Part shown: positions 57,118 to 64,000 of the stretch, one piece after another
Numbering within the stretch: the stretch's first letter is position 1
Layout: the number at the start of each line of letters is the position of its first letter
Translations under genes and position numbers: made by a program
Source: Lindgomyces ingoldianus
Taxonomy: Eukaryota; Ascomycota; Dothideomycetes; Pleosporales; Lindgomycetaceae
Assembly (NCBI RefSeq): GCF_010093535.1
Contig: NW_022985228.1
Span: forward strand, 183,284-247,283
Reading direction: 5' to 3'
Length of the DNA stretch: 64,000 nucleotides
Notes under the pieces: generated by a model
Told to the model about the DNA's origin: nothing
Database searches by the model: none
Seen by the model: the letters and a program-made list of their open reading frames with translations, nothing else

Positions 57118-58971
57118 ACGTATTCCACCACCGAACCCGCTAAACCACTGAACCCGACAAAATCTCTTAGCATTGCAAACACCACGTACAAGACGCGATA
57201 TCTAAACAACACAAGACTATACTAACTTAGCAAGAAGGCAGAATTGTCCTTATGCTCTAGGCCTACTGCTTACGCTAATTTAAATGTGTACAACAAGCTG
57301 TAGCAGCTTTTAACGTGCCTTATTAGTAGCTTACTGCTTAGCTTAACAAAATTATGTTTTAACCTACTATATAACTAAATTACTAGAAACTTACTACAAC
57401 TAAAAAGTAGATAATTATATAATATATTCTTAACCTTAATTTGCAAGAATTCGCGCCCTAGCTATGTAAGGTAGTAGATATAGCAAACAGACTGTTAGCT
57501 GCGTGTAGTAGGACACTAGTAAGGACAAACTAGCCTACATAGTTTATGTCTTGTATAAAAAAGCTTAAGATAGCGTTTAATTAAGTAAAGGACTGCTAGA
57601 GAATACTTTAAAAAGACTTAAAGTTAATTGTAAAGTAGTTTAAGCTTATATAAAACATAATAGCAAAATATAGCGTTTATAATAATAATATCTACAACTT
57701 TAACAAGACTAGCTTCTAGATAGGCATAATTAGCACTATAAAAGTTATTATAAGTTTAGAAAGATGTACAAGGCCTATTCTTACATAGCTAGGTAACTAG
57801 GAATAGGTTACTGTAATCTAGAGCATCTGCGCTGCTAGCTACGCTACTCTGCTATTTATTATTTATAAAGAACGCGTCTACATCTCTGCCTAGTATAAAA
57901 AGATGTTAATACTGTGTAATTAGACGCTATTAGTTTTTAAAAATAGCTAGACAAATAACATACTTAGTTTTAAGTAGTTAAAGCACTTTAATAAGCATAT
58001 AAAGACGTGTTAGGTAGGGGTATATAGGCTGCTTATACTAGATAGCTATAAAAGCTACCTAAACTAGGATTTTAAGGATTATTACTTTATATAAAAGATT
58101 CTTATGCTTTATATGCCTGCGCATTTATTACATATCCTCTAGCTACTTAATGTAGTGTGCTTCTTGCTGTTAAAGCTTAAGTACTTTTAGCGTATATAAG
58201 ACTTAGCATGCTAATATGTGCAGTATGTTAATAAAGAACACTTCTTTCTAGCCTTTAAAGACGCGTTTTTAGACATTTTTATATATAATAACTATAAAAA
58301 GGCCTTTAAGGCATCTAGACTAGTTTTTATTAACACGCAAGTAGTCCTTAATTATCTTAACATGCAGCTGCGTACCCTACTACTAGGACCTCTACTAGAA
58401 ACGCTATAGCAATTAAAGACCCTAAGTAATTTATGTAAATTTAGATTATAATTAAAGCTTATATGTAATTCCTTTATATAATTACTAATAACAGCATAAG
58501 AAAGCTTTTTACAGCTTATAAAAAAAGCTAAAAAAAAGCTACATAGAAATATACTTATAAAGGCGCGTGTATAAAAGCTTAAAAAGTAATTAGCAGACAT
58601 AACTAAGCGTAAGGGGCGTAAAAGAAAGCAGATCTAGTAAGGTGGCATAATAGAGTATAGGACTGCAGTAGCGCAGGTAGCTGCTAAAGTGTCTGTAGTA
58701 GTAGCTTAGCAGTTAAAGAAGGCTTATAGTGGTGGTAATTAAGAAAGAGCCTAACTAGCTCTGCAGCGCTGTAGGAACTGTAGGGAGACTAGGCACAACG
58801 CTTGTACGTGCAAAAAGGATATAAAAAAAAGCACTAGAATTAGATGCAGGCACGTTGTACGTAGGTTCTCTATTTAGTTGTGAATAAAATTAGAGTTTTG
58901 TACGTAGTGTTTGCAATGCTAAGAGATTTTGTTAGGTTCGGTGGTTTAGCGGGTTCGGTGGTGGAATACGT
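57118..58971 (+). mobile_element. Fot1-like DNA transposon, family 3 (K)
   Basis: 1,854 bp, TA-flanked, with about 65-bp inverted repeats beginning ACGTATTCCACCACCGAACC and well preserved. Interior RIP-ruined but legible: TTIKVIISLERC, WNRLL-type segment, a DSYKSYL trace and 'LLHILQPL' positions, and a C-terminal transposase part (see 58,218). Same superfamily and size as families 1 and 2 but a distinct terminal sequence. Confidence 0.87.
58218..58409 (+). pseudogene. C-terminal transposase remnant of element K
   Basis: A 63-codon stop-free stretch reads EHFFLAFKDAFLDIFIYNNY, then KAFKASRLVFINTQVVLNYL and LRTLL, matching the Fot1/pogo C-terminal part 'DFLxAFxxAFxxAxTxxNIxxAFRGAGLVPFDPxxVLxxLxVxLRTPTP'. 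It is not a gene of its own. Confidence 0.78.
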
Positions 58972-58973
58972 TA

Positions 58974-59265
58974 CTTTTAAATAAAGGACTAAAGGTTAAC
59001 CTAGAGAAAGTAGAGGTGCTACACAACTAGCAAGTGCTTACTACTATAATAAGTGTAAAATCTTTTCTAAGCTTTACTAGATATTATTAATAATTTATTT
59101 TAAACTTTTTTTATATAGTAAAACTAATTATTATGCTTTAAAGTTTTACTACTCTTTTTATATAGACTTTAAAGTGTAATATAGCTTTTAAAAAGCTAAA
59201 GTTTACACTACTAAGTATACCTACACTTTACTATTTTAACTTTATGTTATAAATTAAAATTAAAA
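58974..59265 (+). pseudogene. gypsy-3 reverse transcriptase/RNase H continuation
   Basis: Reads RLKVNLEKVEVLHNQQVLTT, SVKSFLSFTRYYQQFI, NFFYIVKL, corresponding to gypsy 'GLKVNLEKVEAVRDWxxPTT...GVRSFLGFANYYRRFIKNFSxIAxPL'. Follows element K directly and ends where rDNA sequence begins. Confidence 0.78.
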
Positions 59266-59274
59266 CTAACTAGG

Positions 59275-59468
59275 CGCCCCTCTCTTACTTTAGTTAGCAT
59301 CTGCTAGGTGATTTCCTCTTCTTAGGCAAAGAAATTAATCCTATGCTAACTCCTAGACCCTTTATTTATGTGTACCCTTTATTTCCTTAGCAGGCTTGCC
59401 TGCCAATAGGGACTCCAACAAACGCTTTATGTAGTGGCAGTGTCTGTGGAATTATTTAAATCTTATTA
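59275..59468 (+). pseudogene. ITS1, 3' part, RIP-mutated
   Basis: Contains a Pleosporales-like ITS1 segment: 'cctagaccctttattt', 'tgtgtaccctttatttcc', 'aggcttgcctgcc', and 'agtggcagtgtctgt' just before 5.8S. The 18S and first part of ITS1 are absent. Confidence 0.75.
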
Positions 59469-59625
59469 AAACTTTTAATAACAGATCTTTTAGTTTTAGC
59501 ATTAATAAAAAACGCAGCAAAATATAATAAGTAGTGTAAATTATAGAATTTAGTAAATTATTAAATCTTTAAACACACATTGCGCCCTTTAGTATTTTAT
59601 AGGGCATGCCTGTTTAAGCGTTGTT
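59469..59625 (+). rRNA. 5.8S rRNA pseudogene, RIP-mutated
   Basis: About 157 nt, the normal length. Conserved blocks are readable with C-to-T/G-to-A changes: 'aacttttaataacagatctt' (AACTTTCAACAACGGATCTC), 'aacgcagcaaaatataataa', and an unaltered 'acattgcgcccttt' and 'agggcatgcctgtt'. Confidence 0.9.
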
Positions 59626-59779
59626 TTAAACCTTTAAGCTTAGCTTAGTATTAGGTGTGTGTCTTACTACTTACATAGACTTACCTTAAAATTATTAGTA
59701 GTAGACATTATAGCTAATTGCGCAGCAGATACGCACCTAAAGCTAGATGTTAGCTCTCTACAAGTGTAGCCTCTTTTTA
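59626..59779 (+). pseudogene. ITS2, RIP-mutated
   Basis: Lies between 5.8S and LSU at the expected length; divergent sequence. Confidence 0.75.
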
Positions 59780-62700
59780 GTTTAACTTTAGATTAGGTAG
59801 GGATACCTGCTAAACTTAAGTATATTAATAAGTAAAGAAAAAAAAACTAATAAGAATTACTTTAGTAATAGTAAGTAAAGCAGTAACAGCTTAAATTTAA
59901 AATCTAGCCTCTTTAGAGCCTAAGTTGTAATTTATAGAGAGTGCTTTAGCGTTAGCTATAGTCTAAGTTCCTTAGAACAGGACGTTACAGAGGGTGAGAA
60001 TCCTGTACGTGGCCGCTAGCCTTTGCTATATAAAGCCTCTTTAACAAGTTAAGTTGTTTAGGAATGCAGCTTTAAATAAGAGGTAAATTTCTTTTAAAGC
60101 TAAATATTAGCTAAAGACTAATAGCGCATAAGTAAAGTAATTAAAAGATAAAAAGCACTTTAAAAAGAGAGTTAAAAAGCATGTAAAATTATTAAAAGGG
60201 AAGCGCTTATAGCTAGACTTGCTTGTAGTTACTCATCTAGGCTTCTGCCTAGTGCACTCTTCTGCAGGCAGGCTAGCATTAGTTTAGGCAGTTAGATAAA
60301 GGTCTTAGGAATGTAGCTCTCTTTAGAAAGTGTTATAGCCTATAGCGCAACGCGACTAGCCTAGACTAAGGTCTACGCATCCGCTAGGACGCTAGCGTAA
60401 TAGCTATAAGCAGCCTGTCTTAAAACATAGACTAAGGAGTCTAACATCTATGCAAGTGTTTAGGTGTTAAGCCTAAGCGCACAATAAAAGTAAACAGAGG
60501 TAGGAACCTGCAAAGGCGCACTATTAACTAATTCTAATGTCTTTAGATAGATTTAAGTAAGAGCATAGCTGTTAAAACCTAAAAGATAGTAAACTATGCC
60601 TAAATAAAGTAAAGCTAGAGAAAACTCTAGTAGAGGCTTGCAGTAGTTCTAATGTGTAAATTAATTATTAAATTTAAGTATAGAGGTAAAAGACTAATTA
60701 AACTATTTAGTAGCTAGTTTCTGCTAAAGTTTCCCTTAGAATAGTAGTAATGTTTTTAGTTTTATAAGGTAAAGTAAATAATTAAAGGCCTAGAGGTTAA
60801 AACAACTTTTACTTATTCTTAAACTTTAAATATATAAGAAGTTCTTATTACTTAATTAAATGTAGACATTTAAATGTACTGTTACTAGTAGGCTATTTTT
60901 AGTAAGCAGAACTAGCAATGTAGAATAAACTAAACATATAGTTAAGGTGCTAGAATGCACGCTTATTAGACACTATAAAAGGTGTTAGTTTATCTAGACA
61001 GTAGAACAGTAGCTATAAAAGTTAGAATCTGCTAAGAAGTGTGTAATAACTTACCTGCTAAATAAACTAGCCTTAAAAATAGATAGCGCTTAAGTGTGCT
61101 ACCTATACCCTGCTGCTAGAGCACATATTATGCCCTAGCAAGTAGGCAGGCGTGGAGGCTTGTAACAAAGCCTTAGAGGTAACCCTAGGTTAAACAGCCT
61201 CTAGTGCAGATCTTAGTAGTAGTAGCAAATACTTAAATAAAAACTTTAAAAACTAAAGTAGAAAAAAGTTCTGTGTAAACAGTAGTTAGACATAGGTTAG
61301 TTAATTCTAAAAGATAAAGTAACTCTATTTTAATGTTAGCACTTGCGCTACGCCCTTAAAAAGGAAGCTAGTTAATATTCTAGCACCTAGATGTAAATTC
61401 TCTGCAGTAACGTAATTAAGAGCAGAGACCTTAGCAGAAGCCCTAAAAAGAGTTCTCTTTTCTTCTTAACAGTCTGTTACCTTAAAATTAGTTTGTCTAG
61501 AGCTAGAGTTTAATAGCTAGAAAAGCGCTAGACTTTTATAGCATTTAGTGCGCTCCTAATAAGCTTTAAAAATCTGCTTAAAAGAATAGTTTTTACACTA
61601 GGTTATACTTATAACTGCAGTAGGTCTTTAAGGTAAAAAGCCTCTAGTTAATAAAACAATGTAGATAAAAAAAGTTAGTAAAATAAATCTATAACTTTAG
61701 AAAAAGAATTAGCTTTAAGAGTTAAGTATGTTAGGCCTTAGGCTAAAGCCTCTAGCGCAGATTAGCACTAGCTGTAAGGTAGGCGCCTTTTAGCGCTAGG
61801 GTGTAGACGCTTTTAGCAGGTCTTAGCTGTCTAGCGTACGCTTAACAACTAACTTAGAACTAGTACAAACAAGAGGAATCTAACTGTCTAATTAAAACAT
61901 AGCATTGCGATGGCGCCATCGCAATGCTATGTTTTAATTAGACAGTCAGATTCCCGTTGAACAACCAACTTAGAACTGGTACGGACAAGGGGAATCTGAC
62001 TGTCTAATTAAAACATAGTATTATAATAGCTAGAAAGTAGTGTTAACGCAATGTAATTTCTGCCTAGTGCTTTAAATGTTAAAGTAAAGAGATTTAACTA
62101 AGTGTAAGTAAATAGTAGGAGTAACTATAACTTAACTTTTTAAAAGTTATAAGAGAGGCTGTGTAAGTAGGCCCTTAGTTAGCAGTCTTTAGCAGCAACA
62201 CTATTAAATTATAAGAAACTCTTAAAGCAGTTGCTACTACAGCCCTCTAAAAGGTAGGGTGCAGCACTAGGCATAACCTTCTAGGTATAGTAAAAATGTA
62301 ACTAATGCAATAATAGACAATCTATAGCTAAGCGCTAACAGCTCTTAGAGGCCCACGCATGTAGTTTAATAACTAAATAGTAGTAAGTCTCTAGTTTAAA
62401 AGGGCTTAAGATATAGTCTAGCTTAAGTCTAAAAAGGCTTAAAGAAGTAAGTGCTCTTAAAGTAGCTAAATGCCTTATTATTTAATTAGTAACACACATA
62501 AATAAATTAATAAAATTCTTACTATCTCTATTTACTATCTAGCAAAACTATAGCTAAGGAAATAAGCTTAGCAAAATTAGTAAGAAAAGAAGACCCTGTT
62601 AAGCTTAACTCTAGTTTAACATTATAAAAAGACATAAAGGGTGTAAAATAAGTAGGAGCTTTAGCGCTAGTAAAATACTACTACCTTTATTATTTTTTTA

Positions 62701-63560
62701 CTTATTTAATAAAGCAGAGCTAGGTCTTACTGCCTAACTTCTAGTGTTAAGGTCCTTTATAGGCTAATCTAGGTTAAAGACATTGTTAGGTAAAAAGTTT
62801 AGCTAAGGCAGCACATCTATTAAACTGTAACACAGGTGTCTTAAGAGGGACTTATAGAGAACAGAAATCTCTAGTAGAGTAAAAGGGTAAAAGTCCTCTT
62901 AATTTTAATTTTTAGTGTAAATATAAACTATAAAAGTGTAGCCTATTAATTCTTTAGTCCTTTAAAATTTAAGGCTAGAGGTGCTAGAAAAGTTACTATA
63001 GAGATAACTAGCTTATAGCAGCTAAGCGTTTATAGCAACGTTGCTTTTTAATTCTTTAATATTAGCTTTTCTTATTATACTAAAGCAGAATTTAGTAAGT
63101 GTTAGATTGTTTACCTACTAATAAGAAATATAAGCTAAGTTTAGACTATTATAAAACAGGTTAGTTTTACCCTACTAATAACTCTTGCCCTAATAGTAAT
63201 TCTGCTTAGTATAAAAGGAACTATAGATTTAGATAATTAGTTTTTACAGCTGTCTAACTAGGCATTGCCGCAAAGCTACTATTTGCTAGATTATAGCTAA
63301 ACACCTCTAAGTCAGAATCTATGCCAGAACAGGGTAATATCTGCCTGCACATTAATGTTAGATACAAATAGGCCTTCAGCCTAAAACCTTAACAGGCTAG
63401 TAACTACATCCCTATTAAAATTAGAGCTGCTAGCTGGCGTATTGCAATTTTACAGTGGCGCAGGATTGAATCCTTTGCAGACGACTTAGTTGTCTAGCCG
63501 GGTCGTGTAAGTAGTCGAGTAGCCTTGTAGTTACGAGCTACTGAGCGTAAGCCCGCCGCT
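59780..63560 (+). rRNA. 28S (LSU) rRNA pseudogene, RIP-mutated
   Basis: Starts 'gattaggtagggatacctgc' (GATCAGGTAGGGATACCCGC) and shows D1-D2 landmarks 'aacaggacgttacagagggt' and 'ggccgctagcctttgc', the domain IV block 'aacaatgtagat', and the 3' part 'aattctgcttagta', 'ggcattgccgc' and 'cctctaagtcagaatc'. The last 130 bp, ending near 'gagtagccttgtagttacga', are almost unmutated. At about 3.78 kb it exceeds the usual 3.3-3.4 kb; part of the excess is the palindrome and duplication at 61,845-62,018. It is one ectopic or array-edge copy, not a working rRNA gene. Confidence 0.92.
61845..62018. repeat. Palindrome plus direct duplication inside the LSU relic
   Basis: 61,874-61,914 and 61,915-61,955 are inverted copies of 41 bp with no spacer (centre tggc|gcca). 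The normal LSU segment 'aacttagaactggtacggac...aaaacatag' occurs twice, at about 61,845-61,902 (RIP-mutated) and 61,961-62,018 (nearly wild type). Confidence 0.88.
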
Positions 63561-64000
63561 AGCTTGGTTGAACGTTATTTCCCCATTTACGCTGGGCCTC
63601 TTATCTGCTTGGCTGGAGGGGGAGTTTGTTAACAGAGTTTAAATTGTTTCTAGTTTTTCCTAGAAGCACCATGCACATGCATGTTTGGACCCATTAAAAT
63701 GGATTCTGAACTACAGTAAGTTACTACTAGTGTATTTACAATAAATGCAAATCAGTTGAAGCAATTATATTATAATATTAATTAATACCTCATGAGGACT
63801 CACCGTAATACATCTGAGAGATATCTATCTAGACTAGACAATGATATATTATGTATTAATATATACATGTATAAATAATATATATAGACTTGAGCATTAA
63901 TTATTATTACTAACTAATATTATAGCACTGCTGTATTATATATAATTTTGTAATTGCATACTAACTAATAGTGCAAGGCTTGCAAGCTAAATAATTTAAA
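63561..64000. other. Downstream of LSU: spacer-like sequence
   Basis: The first 60 bp still resemble LSU 3' flank. From about 63,700 it is AT-rich but keeps CpA/TpG, unlike RIP-affected DNA. No gene or repeat recognised; it may be rDNA intergenic spacer. Confidence 0.4.

Noticed and set aside
58352..58600. 82-codon minus-strand frame
   Set aside because: Opposite strand of the element K transposase remnant.
63780..63840. Hammerhead-ribozyme-like words (ctcatgagga)
   Set aside because: The CUGANGA...GAAA core and three stems cannot be formed.

Overview
The window looks like a repeat-rich stretch of a filamentous ascomycete chromosome, most likely order Pleosporales. The grounds are short GT-AG introns (55, 56 and 73 nt), an rRNA relic whose ITS1, 5.8S and LSU sequence reads as Pleosporalean, and pervasive repeat-induced point mutation (RIP). 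RIP shows as C-to-T and G-to-A change that has removed nearly all CpA and TpG while leaving CpG (many GCGC runs) in place.

The layout is two AT-rich, RIP-ruined transposon nests around one GC-equilibrated island. Positions about 1-13,560 hold a RIP-degraded duplicate of a host gene, tRNA dimethyltransferase TRM1 (minus strand, start codon 10,670). It is split by a complete Ty3/gypsy element (1,796-9,480, TSD CTATT). Directly upstream of it, on the same strand, is a ruined DUF3435 tyrosine-recombinase gene, the family of Starship 'captains'. Positions 14,108-39,747 are one second Ty3/gypsy element (TSD AGTCT, 587-bp LTRs) swollen to 25.6 kb by nested insertions: a Ty1/copia element, several Fot1/pogo-like DNA transposons that themselves carry insertions, small LTR elements, a foldback element, a MITE pair and minisatellites.

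The island 40,650-46,480 carries two divergent genes with normal codon use. One is a three-exon, 675-aa protein with a ParB/sulfiredoxin-like GNHR motif, similar in layout to DUF3723 proteins. The other is a PD-(D/E)XK nuclease-like gene with a frameshift ahead of its catalytic core.

Positions 46,490-59,265 are a second nest: Fot1-like elements, a complete 553-bp TRIM-like element, solo-LTR-like copies and a third gypsy relic. Positions 59,275-63,560 are a RIP-mutated ectopic rDNA segment (ITS1 part, 5.8S, ITS2, LSU) with an 82-bp palindrome inside the LSU.

The only plausible working genes are the ParB-like gene and, if its frameshift is an error or is bypassed, the nuclease-like gene. Everything else is mobile DNA or RIP-killed duplicates. 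Order of events can be read from nesting and target-site duplications. All identifications come from reading translations and motifs by eye; no database search was run.
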